The translations under genes were made by a program, and so were the position numbers. From Amborella trichopoda (lineage: Eukaryota; Streptophyta; Magnoliopsida; Amborellales; Amborellaceae), in assembly GCF_000471905.2 (NCBI RefSeq), contig NW_006494789.1, positions 5,312,755 to 5,376,754 of the forward strand: a stretch of DNA of 64,000 nucleotides, given 5' to 3'. Positions within the stretch are counted from its first letter, which is position 1; the number at the start of each line of letters is the position of its first letter. The notes beneath the pieces were generated by a model. The model saw nothing but the letters and a program-made list of their open reading frames with translations. It did not search any database and was not told where the DNA came from. Shown here in pieces: positions 49,565 through 60,205 of the stretch.

Positions 49565-50840
49565 ATCATGCGACCTGGACGTGCATTATGGTTTAAGGTC
49601 ATACAACTGTAGAGGCCATGGAGTGAGTATGGTGGTGGTTTGACTCACTTGGGGAAATGGTATGAGGCTCCCTATGACAAATGGATAGTGTATGAAGTGT
49701 GAGTGTGGACGATGGTGACCCATTAACTTACAACGAGTTTGGATGGCGGGATGGTTCAGCATTTTGTGAGCGCGGGTGAGACACACTGGGGAATGAGGTA
49801 TAGTGATGAAGTGAATGAACTCAGTGGTGAGGTAGTGAAGGTGGTGCGTGCACAAGAACGAGTCCGTTAGGGAAAACATACCTGAAAGTGCACGTAAAAG
49901 GCGTGTGCGCGTATGTAGGGGCAAGTTTATGGTCATGCCTCATGGACCTGTGCAAAGCAGTTTATCGTCATGAGGCTAGGATGTGCACTATGGTTTAAGG
50001 TCATATAGAAAGACCGTGGTTATGCAGTTTAAAGTCATAAAACTAGGACCGTGTAGTTTAAGGTCGTGCAACTAAACCTTCGCTACAGTTTAAGGTCATA
50101 TAGTTTGGACCGCAATTATGCAGTTTAGAGTCATGCAACTAGAACCTGGCAGTTTGAGGTCATGCAACTAGACCTTTGCTATAGTTTAAGGTCGTATAGT
50201 TTGGACCGTGCAGTTCTAGGGTCGTGCAACTAGACCTGGGCTGTGCAGTTTAGGGTCATGCAGCACTGACCATAATTATGTAGTTTTAAATTCATGCTAC
50301 TAGAACCATGCAGTTTAAGGTCATGCAATTAGACCTCCGCTACAATTTAAGGTCGTATAGTTTGGACTGTGCAGTTTAGGGTCGTGCGTCTAGACCTGGG
50401 CTGTGCAGTTTAGGGTCATGCACCACGGACCATAGCTATGCAATTTTAAAGTCATGCAATTAGGACCATGCAGTTTAAGGTTGTGCAACTAGACCTCTCC
50501 TACAATTTAAGGTCATATAGTTTGGACCATGCAGTTTAAGGTCATGCATTTAGACCTGGGCTGTGGAGTTTAGGGTCATGCTAGCTATGCAGTTTTGAAG
50601 TCCTGCACCTAGGATCGTGCAGTTTAAGATCATGCATCTAGACATCTGCTAATGTTTAAGGTTGTATAGTTTGGACCGTGCAATTTAGTGTCGTGCAATT
50701 AGATCTAGGCTATGCAGTTTACAGTCATGCAACACGCACCATAGCTATGCAGTTTTAAAGTCATGCAACTAGGTCTCTGCTACAGTTTAAGGTTGTATAG
50801 TTTGGAACATGCAGTTTAGGGTTGTGCATCTAGACCATTG
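49565..50840 (+). repeat. TTTAAGGTC array, copy 3 (~1.3 kb)
   Basis: More than 30 units of 35-45 bp with alternating endings: CAACTAGACC, ATAGTTTGGACC, and CACGGACCATAGCTATG. A higher-order repeat of about 160-180 bp is visible (the GACCTGGGCTGTGCAGTTTA blocks at about 50240, 50395 and 50555). It is the most homogenised of the three arrays. An insertion of other sequence with CACTTGGGGAAATGG lies at 49620-49930. Confidence 0.8.
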
Positions 50841-51748
50841 TGTGCGTCGCCATGTAGGTGACGCTCCATAGGGAATAGGTCTGTGGGCGACAATCAAACT
50901 CCCTGGGGATAAAATGGTTAAGGCCATACACAAGTAGAGGGCTCAGATGGAGATGGTGGCCCAACGAGGGATGGCGAACGAAAGCGAACTTCATTAGGGA
51001 TTAGGGGGCCAAGCTTACTCCTTGGGGTGAAAGATGAGACTTTATGGAGAATTGGCTTATGAAGGTAACCTGACTCCCTGGGGATAAGATAACTTGGTGT
51101 GAAATAGAGCCACTGGGAATTGAAGAGGTAAGAATGACCCTAACTACACTGGGGATGATGGGCTATATATAGTATGGGTGTGACTCCTACTGGGGGATGA
51201 GGGACAATTACCTGCTCCTGACTCCATTGGGGATGCTAGGTCACGGCTTGGGTGCAACGACCTGTGTGCAACTCTACTGGGGATAGTAGTGGGACGTACA
51301 CGATTCATTGGAAATGGGTGATAATAGACGACTTGAAATACAGTCGGCACCAGGTGTAGCAATAATTATTTCTTGCGAATGTTCAACAGGTGCTAAGTTC
51401 TTAAAAACACAACCAGCGCTAGGTTGTCAAAAACTCAGCTGACGCTGTGAATGGCCCCTGATATCGTTTGAACACAACCGGTGCTAAGTAAACTGACACT
51501 AAGGTCGTTTGAAATTCACGCGGCACCAAGTCAACCGGCCTAGGGTTGTTTGGAATTCACGTAGCGTCAAGTCAACCGGCACTAGGGTTGTTTGGAATTC
51601 ACCCAGCACCAAGTCAACTGACGATGGGCATGGATTGATACTTGAGTCATGACCAGAGTCTGACCTGTTCTGGCCCATTGTCGTTTGGCTTCCCTTGGAC
51701 ACGATTGGGATTCCCAATTTGCGAGGGGTGTTCGAGGGTAGTGCGGTC

Positions 51749-51755
51749 TATATAA
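51749..51755 (+). promoter_or_regulatory. TATA box, region B copy 3 (PMD promoter candidate)
   Basis: TATATAA in GTGCGGTCTATATAAGGGGG. It lies about 920 bp before the first ATG of the PMD gene, in the same orientation, with no other gene between. Confidence 0.6.
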
Positions 51756-52671
51756 GGGGGTAAAATCCCATTTTCTTTACTTTTCACCCTGGGTAAAAAA
51801 AAAAAAACTTAAACAAAATTTTTCTTTGACAGTGAGGAGAGGGTGCCTGGTTGAAGTTCTTGCCAGTAGTGGGACTCCCAGTAAAAGTTTTGCAGGAAAG
51901 GTTTTTGGCAAACAATGGGATTTCCAGTGGTCTTGCAGGGAAGGCCTTCAACGAGCAGACTTTGCCAAGAATTTGGTGAAGTTGCAGAGATAGGTTTTAG
52001 CATAGAGGACTTTCCGGTGAAGGGAAGGTCTCTGGCCTTGGTTTTGTTTTTTAGGTAAAAGAGGCGAGAAGTGCAGTGGCGGGCATTTTCGCTAGTTTTG
52101 AAAGGTTTTTCTTTTTGGTGCTTTTAAGGGGTTCCCAGGGACTTAGACAAAGTTTGGAAAAGTTTTCGGTGAGTTTCTGGTGACAACCCGGCTAAAACGC
52201 AGACGGGAAGGTTTTCCAGTGGGTTTTTTCGGCTGTGTAGAGGACGTTTCGGGGGGAAACCGAAGGGACAAAACGGTTGCAGGGAAGGTGAATCGTCGCA
52301 GGGAAAGTGTACGGTTACCTCTTTCGTGTGTCAGGTGGAGCAGCGAGACGTGGTGACAGTTGACATTTGCTCATGTGTCAAGAAGCACAGAAGGACGTGG
52401 GGATGGTTACCAGTCGACATAGCTGAGTTCGAGGTCATGACTAGATTTCATGGCACGTGTGAGAGATGCGATCACAACCGACGCTGGCCTTTGGAGGACA
52501 GAACCGGCGTTAGGCATTGACAAGCTCAATCAACACTGAGTATTGTGATACTTAACTGACGCTAGTCGTTGGCACGCAACTAGTGCTGGGCATTAACAAG
52601 CTCAACCGGCGCTGAGCATTGGCAGACACAGTTGGCACTAAGTATTAAAGGACATAGCCAAAATTCCTAAT

Positions 52672-55600
52672 GTGAAGAGGCTTCCAAGGGAGGGCGAAAT
52701 CGACGCTTGTGATTTTACAAGTGAGGTTTTATCAAGGGGTGAGCCCATTTGGCTGACCCAGCTAGTACGTGAACTAGAGTGGCCCCTCAGTGTCACTTTC
52801 AATACCATCCCCATTTGTTTCGAAGTATGCGAGGGCAATGACGGCGACGTCAGTACTGAAGAAGGGGCGACACTTCCTCATTCCATGCATAGGAACATAG
52901 CTTCCGGAGAGAACTTGCCTACCTTAGGGAAACAAATGGTACAGGAAAAGGGACTACTAATGTGGTCAGCAAAAGGCCTCCAAATTCAAGGGGAGCACCA
53001 ATACTTGAAGGGATACTCTTCTTGGACTACCAAGGTATTGGGGTTATACAGAAGTACTCTTGAACGTGCTTCACTATTAGCAGCAGTCCAGTGTTCGGGC
53101 AGCTACTATGACCGTTGCTTCAACAAGGTAAAGGTGTTACTGGTGTCGTGGAGCCATGTTAGTAATACTTGGCTTCTTGAACATGAATAAGCAGGAATCC
53201 CTTTACTAGATCTTCATTTTATTGGAGGTCTCCCGATGATCGGGGCCATGTATGATGAGTTCATGCCCTTAAACTCGGTCATCTTCGATGGTGCTAACTT
53301 AGGGGATGAAGAGCTGCCTGCCAGTCTTCAAAAGATCTTCGAGGCCTACCAGTCGATTGCCGCCCTGTCTGGCAACGACAGGGTCACATTCACAGAATGG
53401 GTGAAATTCTTTTGCGAGGGTTATCCCGAGGCTGGTTAGGGCACTCCGAAGGGGAAAGGAGACTCCTCCTGTATATCAACTTGAGACCGATGTTGATCGT
53501 GTCTTCTTAGCTGTGTATTTGGCTTTATTTTGTGCAAATTCGTGCTCCCTGGCTGGGGGGACAACATTCGTCCAGGCGTACTGTATGTGGCATGCGATAT
53601 GGCTAGAGGGCATGAGTATGCCCTTACTCAGCTAGTCTTGTGTAACATTTACCATAGCTTGAGGGCCAAATCCCATGGAAAGGCCTGCAAGGGCAAAGAC
53701 GGAGGGACTGACATTGTAGGAGGAGAGGCATTTCCTAGGGATTTCAAAACTCCATTCCCTGTGCAATACATGTACGGGTGGCTAGGGGCCTATTTCCTTG
53801 ACACCTATGCCAAGCATCGGTGCTTAGGAAATAAACTGTGGCCCTTCTTGATGAGGATTGCCAACCAAAGGGCTATCTTTCCTACCCTTGAAGAGGCTTG
53901 GGGTCTATTTGGGAATGACTCTTTGAACATGAGGTGGGTCCCTTTCCCGGTCAGGAGCTTCACCGGCCTTGCTTTCATTGATGAGTTAGGGAAGGAGCTA
54001 GATGGCGCTCCAACAACCATTAAGAAGCTCATGTTCATCCTAAGCATCAGAGGGGGAGTTCTACCTTATCGGACTCTACACAGTGCTAGGTTAGAGGGGT
54101 ATTTCCCCCACTGCTTCGCCCGTTAGCAAGGGCTTGATCAACGCTACCCCTTCACGGTGTTTTTCGAAAAGCACTTGAGTAAGGAGAACAAGAGGAAGAC
54201 GGAAGAGTTTGGAACTTTACATGAGTGCTGGCTGCCAGAGCATATACGAATCGCTTGGTCTATGTGTCTAGAGATGACAGAAACCAGCAAATATGTATTA
54301 CCTTACTTTAGCAGGAGGGACCGAATGACCAAGGCCTATGTGAACAGGTGGAGAATCACCAACAAGGGATATTGGGATAAAGATCACCCTTAGAAAGGGG
54401 CAAATGGTAACTGGCCCCAGGATACCAGGCAAAGGATACTGGTGTATGCTCTTGCTTCTGATGTGGTATTTGCCATAGATTATCCCTCTAACTGGCGAGC
54501 TTTAGGGCTTCTACGCGCGATAGCAGCTGATGAGGCCTCGCCATAATTTCTTACAATGAAGACGAGGACTAGGCGTGTCTTCTATAATCTTAGTTTCATC
54601 TTCGAGTGAGATGAGGGGCGGCAAGTCCTGGTTATGAAAAGCGTCCCCCACAGGACTTGAAAGCCCTAATCGAGAGTGGTCCCCACAGTAAATTGAGTAG
54701 ACGTTCCTCTCAGGGAGATGGATCTGAAGTGACCACTCCTACTCCGGCAGGGGGAAAGAAAAGAAAGCACTCAACCACTGTCGATACTCATGCATTGTCT
54801 TCAATTGGTGGGTGTACTCAGAGGCCCAAGAGTGCCAACCTATCTATGATGTTAGAATCAGGAGGTAGCTCTTCCTCTTCTGATCTTTTAGGAACTATCC
54901 CAGTATCACCCTCTGCGCTCTCAGGACCACCATATGCTTCTCCTGAATTGTCTTCTTTTTCTTAAAAAATTGAGGCAGACGACTCCAGCCACTCTGAGCC
55001 CATTGCCATCGCTTCTGATCGGACGGGTATTGATGAGGCTGCTGGTCCTAAAGAAACTGCTTCAAGAAGGGAATCTGATGTTGATGTGGTCTCCGTGCAT
55101 TAGGAAATCAGTACTCTGACCCAGGAAGGGACTATGATTCAAGCAGAAGAGCCCGTAGTTGATGATGCGCCCGGGCACTAAGAGGTTGCTGCCTCCATGG
55201 TCCCAGGTCATGAAGATGAGGGGACTGAGCTCTTTGTGGTTGAGGCTCTGGCCGTTGAAGGTGCAAGCGAAATGGAAGAAGCCGTGGCTAGAGCTGAATT
55301 GGCTAGAGAGGAGGCAATTCCTTAACTTATTAATGCTGAAGTGGCAGATGAAGAGCAAGGGGAACATGTTTCTTTAGAGCCTGCTAGGACTGAAGTAGAG
55401 GTCCCTATGGGAGAAGGCCAAGGCAAGGAGGCTAACATTGAAGAACCCGGGCAGGTTGAGGCTTCTTCAATAGTAGTAATCCAAACATCGCCATCTAAGC
55501 CCATTTTTAATGGGGTTTCTAACATGATTGCAGGCATGCTTCGAGCAGGCCTTCAGGGCTTAAGGGAGTTGCCTTTCAACGAGCTAGGCAAAGCTTTAGT

Positions 55601-56087
55601 AAGACTGAATGAGTTTGCTGCGATCACCGTAGTTGTGGGTGCACCGGGGAGTTGGAGAGCAGGCGGTTGAGGGTGCTACATCATGAGGAAGAAACTAGCA
55701 GGGTAGCCTTCTTGGAAGAGTCGATCTAGCGTAGTCGTGAGAAGATAGATACTTGCATCGATAAGAGGGGCCACGATAACTTGCCGTCTGCAGGATCTTA
55801 AGAGGGAGGCACAAGGAAGCTTCGAGAGAATGATTGAAATCAAAGAAGATATGCGACTACTGAGACAGGAATTCACAAGCCTTGAGACAGAAATGGTTCA
55901 TAGGAGGGTCATTAAGGCGTCAATGGCTGAAGACTTGTCCGAACTCAATGGCACAATTGAGTCGAAAACTATGGCAATGACAGAAAAGACTCAAACGGTG
56001 GCAAAGCTGAAGGAGCGTGTCCAGAGCACCGAGACTTCTCCTGCAGCGCGTAGCACAGAGATCAATAAGATGATTGATGGTTTCTGA
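52672..56087 (+). pseudogene. Plant mobile domain (PMD) gene, degenerate, with coiled-coil C-terminus
   Basis: The first half matches the plant mobile domain family (aminotransferase-like, PF10536): YLKGYSSWTTKVLGLYRSTL (53010), LDLHFIGGLPMIGAMYDE (53210), FVLPGWGDNIRPGVLYVA (53536) and YMYGWLGAYFLDTYAK (53770). The second half is Ser- and acid-rich (54657-55670) and ends in a likely coiled coil (55830-56087). The start ATG at 52672 opens 172 codons. In-frame stops lie at about 53188, 54124 and 54391; frameshifts lie near 53440, 53525 and 54640, with further damage at 55670-55830. PMD proteins occur in plant transposons and in host silencing factors. Here the gene opposes gag-protease (T1b) tail to tail, so it is probably an element-carried extra gene. 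A captured host gene is the alternative. Confidence 0.8.
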
Positions 56088-56135
56088 GCATGTCATTTCC
56101 TTTTGCAGGTACTTTGTAAAAGTTTTTAACTGATG

Positions 56136-56141
56136 AATAAA
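56136..56141 (+). terminator. Polyadenylation signal of the PMD unit
   Basis: AATAAA about 50 bp after the PMD stop, conserved in the T1a fragment (44587-44592, inverted). Confidence 0.55.
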
Positions 56142-56250
56142 GTGCTTCTCTCTTTTGATTGACTTTGCTACATGATTTCATTCTCTACATACTTTTATTG
56201 TACCTAATGTGATTTCTCTTTTTTTTTTTTTGGGAATGGCTCTCGACAAT

Positions 56251-56256
56251 TTTATT
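56251..56256 (-). terminator. Polyadenylation signal of T1b gag-protease
   Basis: TTTATT on the plus strand, AATAAA on the minus strand, about 12 bp after the gag-protease stop (56270-56268). It faces the PMD signal 110 bp away, which is the arrangement of two convergent transcription units. Confidence 0.5.
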
Positions 56257-56267
56257 GCCCCAAGAGG

Positions 56268-58350
56268 CTAATACCTTAGGCCTTGTTTAGCCCCATGGTG
56301 GGCTGTCGTGGCTTGGACAGGTTCGAAATGGGGAGTCGTTGCTTTTTCTCCTTTTAATGTCTGATCGGCCAAGGGCTCATGGTTCATTTTCCTCATGATT
56401 TGGTGATCCTGGTTGCTATAGATAGTCTAGTCCGGAGGGGCTTCGACCTCCCTTAGTGGCGGATTTACTTCAAGCTCATCATAGCTTTTAGTCTCCTGCA
56501 TGAACTCATTTAGATGTTTTGAAGCGATACACATGACCTCCAATTGACTCTGGAGACAGTGAACTTCGATTCTTAAGTTTGCTAGGGGATCCTTCCCTTG
56601 AGGGGAAGAAAGTTCCTCTTTATTGAACTTCTCTCCTCCTGAGAGCTTGGGGCAAAGTAGAACTTTCAGCTGGTCACCGGTTCGAGGAGCATTCTCTATA
56701 CTTATAACAACCGGATTTTGAAATATTTCGCAGCGTTGTCTCACCACTTTGGCTTCTAAGAGCGTAATGGGGATATGCTATTGGTCCGGCATATAGGTGA
56801 TCCTTGGAGCCAGGAATTCTATCCCCATCGCTTGCTCAATCTCTAGAATGACCTCTGGTTCATCTTCCAGCTAGGGTGTTTCAGAACTGGGGGCAGAGGG
56901 CGAAGGCTTCTTTTCAAGTGAAGAAGGAGTTTCTTGAGGGATGATTGTTGGAATGTTAGAATGAAGGGTGGTTAGGGGTAAAATTCTGCCCTTCCTTTCT
57001 TCCACTTTGAACATGTTCACCAATGTTCTCCCAACATCCTCAACATCTTCATGAGACAAAGACTATGTCTTGATTGTAGACTTGTGGCCTCCATCTGGCT
57101 TCTGGGGCGACGTCAGATCCTTGTAGTAATATTTAGCATCAGCATAGTGAGTTTCGGCCACAGGGAACGGTCTTTTGGTAGCATAGACTGTATTCTGTCT
57201 CCCGTCTCAGCTATACTTAAAACATTGGTGTAAATTTTATGGAACCATCCCCTGGTCATTGAGCCCTGGCCGATCGAGGAGAATATTGTAGGAAGTGTCG
57301 GTGTCGATTACATGAAATTGGGCGTAATTGTTCAGCTCACTGATCTTAAAACGAAGGCGTACTGTGTCAGCTGGCTTCTCTCTTGGTTGGTTGAACCCTT
57401 GAACTGTGACATGGGTTGGGGTAAGATCTTTGGACCGCAACTCTAATAGAGTAAGGATCCTCCTTGAAATAAGGTTGACTGCCGACCCTCCATCTAACAA
57501 AATTCCAATGAAGGGGCATGCATGTAATTTGTTAGTAACAAAGAGAGGGCGATTATGAAATTTTTCGCCGAGCTGCATATCGTCCTCTGAACAGATGATT
57601 GGCATACATCCTTTTAAAATTTTTTGGTCAACCTCAATAGGTTTTACTTCTGTTTCGTACACTTCTGGGTTAGAGAGAGCTTGAACCAAAGCCATCTGGT
57701 AATCCTTTGAGAGCATGAGGGAGTCGTAGATACTGAGAAGATCCGAAAGTTTCCGTAGATGCCCCATCACATCATATTTCACATTTTCTTGATCCAAGCC
57801 TTGTGCTCCTGGTCCTGCCACTGATTTGGGTGGTATGTTGGGTTGAGGAGTAGGTTTGGGTAGAAAAGGTTTATTTTCGCCGGTTGGCTGGCTTGATTGT
57901 ACAACGGGCTTCGTTTGCGTGACGAAAGTTTGAGGTTTTGGAAGAGACTGAGTGTAAGGGATCAAAGGGATCTCAGGGAATTGGATAATTGGTGGATTGT
58001 TTGAAGTATTGGGTTTAGGAAGGAGTCCAAGGAGCTGCAAGATAGGCAAACTAGTCTATGGATTAGGGGGCAGTGGCAGACTGGTGAACTTCAAGGTGCC
58101 TGACTTCTGTGGTGGAGGCTGTAGCATCCTCCCTGATCTGAGATTTATCAGCCCTGTGGTGGGTATTGCTCTTGAAATTTGTAGCAGGTGGCAAGCTCCC
58201 TGAGAGTAGGAGCATTGCCCATTTGATTCTCTCAGTCTCTGCTCAAAGTCAGGCTCAGGGGGCCACTGGGGTTTCCTTGGCTTCGACTTCTTGTGCTTCT
58301 TTGAAGAAGGCGGCTCTGCCTTGGCTTTAAGTGCCAGGGCGTCAGTAATT
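56268..58350 (-). pseudogene. Protease and coiled-coil tail of T1b (no RT)
   Basis: On the minus strand a long open frame (58049-57237, 270 codons) holds the Pro-rich linker and the aspartic protease, with LLDGGSAVNLISRRIL (Asp codon near 57494) and HVIDTDTSYNILLDRPGL. After one stop come the tail segments LSHEDVEDVGRTLVNMFKVE (57060), EVILEIEQAMGIEF (56860) and the coiled coil LANLRIEVHCLQSQLEVM (56580-56520), ending with a TAG at 56268. The tail matches T1a throughout, so the RT-less ending is a shared ancestral state and not an accident in one copy. Confidence 0.85.
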
Positions 58351-58471
58351 GTTAGGAATCCGGTTGCCTGTGCCAGGGTCTTTCTCAATCATTTTCACTG
58401 CGTCCAGCTTATATTGATTCCTTCGAATTGTCGGTCGAGAGCCTCGAAGTCCAGGCATATCAAGGTTGTAC
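58351..58471 (-). pseudogene. Start of post-tract coding segment in T1b
   Basis: On the minus strand, right after the AG at 58473-58472, the text reads LDFEALDRQFEGINIS, homologous to PDFEALDRELEGTNVS of E3. Two stops then precede LRKTLAQATGFL, where the frame joins the basic and Pro-rich linker. T1a has lost this segment. Confidence 0.7.
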
Positions 58472-58545
58472 CTACAGGGGACGTAGAAGAGGGGAATGAG
58501 AAGTAGGAGAAGAAGAAGGAGAAGGGTGGTTAGAAGGTGGGAGAC
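58472..58545 (-). promoter_or_regulatory. Pyrimidine tract with CTGTAG (possible 3' splice site)
   Basis: On the minus strand CCTTCTCCTTCTTCTTCTCC and CCCCTCTTCTACGTCCCCTGTAG; AG at 58473-58472. It is the counterpart of the tracts at 4407, 24349 and 62986. Confidence 0.35.
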
Positions 58546-59395
58546 TTTTAAGGTCATTCCCCTCATCAGACCGATCTTGGTAGCTTTTACGTCATCACCA
58601 GAGATGGACAAGCGTAGGGGGTCTTTTAGGTCTTTCCCTTGCTTAGACAGTTGGGGAGTGCTTTTAACGTCGTCACCTTCACTGGATGTGTGTTGAGTGG
58701 GAGATGGCACATGAACATCTTCTTGATAGGATGAAGGAGGAAGAAGGATCATGCCAAGGATGAAGTCTAGTAAAGTTGGCAGTTGAGGAAGGGGCGTGAT
58801 GGTACAGGGACCAACGATCTTCTGTCCTCTTAGCAAGGCGACAGGGTTGCCTTGCCTTTTTCAGTGGGATTATGCCTTCCTGAAGCATTATAATGAAGAT
58901 GGCGTAAAGGAAAATAGGCATTTCATCTTCCTCTTGAATGGTTACGGCATGAGAGGCCTCGAGTGCCCTAAAGGCCTTCTTTAAATCTTCAAGCTTTATT
59001 TAACCCTCCGATGGTAGCAGCCATCTGTGGGATGATTGATCCTCCGATGGTAGGCATAATAATTCGCCTAAGTTTTAAGGCCGAGTTGCTCAGGGGACTT
59101 GGGTTTTAGAAGCTGAATCATATTTTGTTCTAACAATAACCGGAACTGCGCAGGTACCCAACCTTCTCGAAGGGATAGACGTTGTTCCTATGCCTGGTGA
59201 AATAATCGCCCCGATCAAGGTTGGCAGGTAGGGGTACCCAAATTGTATGGCTGTTGTTGCTTGCCATCCTGGGGTGTTACATTTGCCGTGCTTACCCCTT
59301 CAGAGAGGTCCAACGTTTGGGAGGGAGCCTTCTTCGAATCAGTGACCATGACGACTGCACTGATTACCCCTTTCTATTTGTCATTTTGAGTTTTT
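58546..59395 (-). pseudogene. Gag of T1b, C-terminal part
   Basis: From the LTR-A border: SKKAPSQTLDLSEGVST (59330), FEKVG (59170), broken knuckle regions, and the tail with SEGDDVKSTPQ (58680). About 270 bp present at 1-268 are missing at 58797, where GAAGGGGCGT joins GATGGTACAG. The order gag, tract, protease continues on this strand without interruption. Confidence 0.75.
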
Positions 59396-60205
59396 GATCG
59401 GAATCTTGAAATTCGACGGCCGGAATTTATAGCAGCTTTGATGCCTTCGTGTATGAAATCCAACCGTTCATCGTACGTGAGGTTCAGACAAGAGATAGCC
59501 TCAGACCTCATGCGCATAATGCAATTAGTTTCGTGCCGAGCGTTGTGATCTGGTTGCTTGAACGAGGCATACCGCTGCTGAATTTTCTGTAAAATCCTTC
59601 ACGGATCAGCGACTTTCATTTAGTTTTTCCCTCTGCTCGGGCGTCGTCACAGGGCGTACCACATATCTGATCATCTTGATGAGACAAACACGCTCACCAA
59701 ATATGAGAGCAATCCGACTTGGAAAGAGTGAGATATAGGCCTCAAAAGTAACTGCCCGTGACTATAAAAACAACCACCTTTAATGGTGTTTTGATGGAGT
59801 AAGGCCACAAAGGAACAGTGTGCGGCCTACACCTACTCGGTATTTTACCCATAACTTTGTCTCGGAGTGCCCGATTAAGCCAAAACTAGACCTATAGGAG
59901 TTTTCTACCATGCTGGATCTAATGGCAGTGGTCCCACAATTATTTCACACACCAAAAGTATTGCTTTAGTTATAAGGTCTATTTTAGGGTGCTAGAAACT
60001 GATTTCGCTGAGATTGTTTCTTTGTGTTCTTTGCCTTAGACATATCTGATCGCGATGAAACTTGGCAAGTGGTCTTTTGAAGTGCTGATGAAGATCTTGA
60101 CCAATTTTGGGCCACTATGAGACTATCGAGAATTTCCACTGTTTCGTAAGCTTAATTGACCTGCTTCCTATCAGGGACCAAGGTGTTAAAAAATATGTTT
60201 AAACA
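59396..60205 (-). mobile_element. LTR-A fragment, same borders as 892-1702
   Basis: The LTR start (TGTTTAAAC on the minus strand) is at 60205. The inner border with gag at about 59396 coincides with that at 892. Lacks TATA and U5. Confidence 0.75.

Larger units (their letters stand above)
48976..52660 (+). mobile_element. Region B copy 3 (longest)
   Basis: It includes a left unique part (48980-49560, also present inverted at 12661-13490), the largest TTTAAGGTC array, CTGGGGAT blocks (50870-51300), dyad repeats (51350-51640), TATATAA at 51749, and a leader with dyad repeats (52440-52650). Unlike copies 1 and 2 it is followed by a sense coding region, the PMD gene at 52672. This is the best argument that region B is that gene's promoter and 5' untranslated region. 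The left border adjoins the N-terminal gag region of E4. Confidence 0.65.

Noticed and set aside
49565-50840. CRISPR-like look of regularly spaced repeats
   Set aside because: Units are diverged and contiguous without unique spacers, no cas genes, and the context is a plant retroelement.
51163-51172. TATATATA on both strands within region B copy 3 as a minus-strand TATA box
   Set aside because: Copies 1 and 2 do not have it, whereas the plus-strand TATATAA is kept in all three.
52672-56087. Intact functional host PMD gene
   Set aside because: At least three in-frame stops and three frameshifts, and it is tied to retroelement sequence on both sides.
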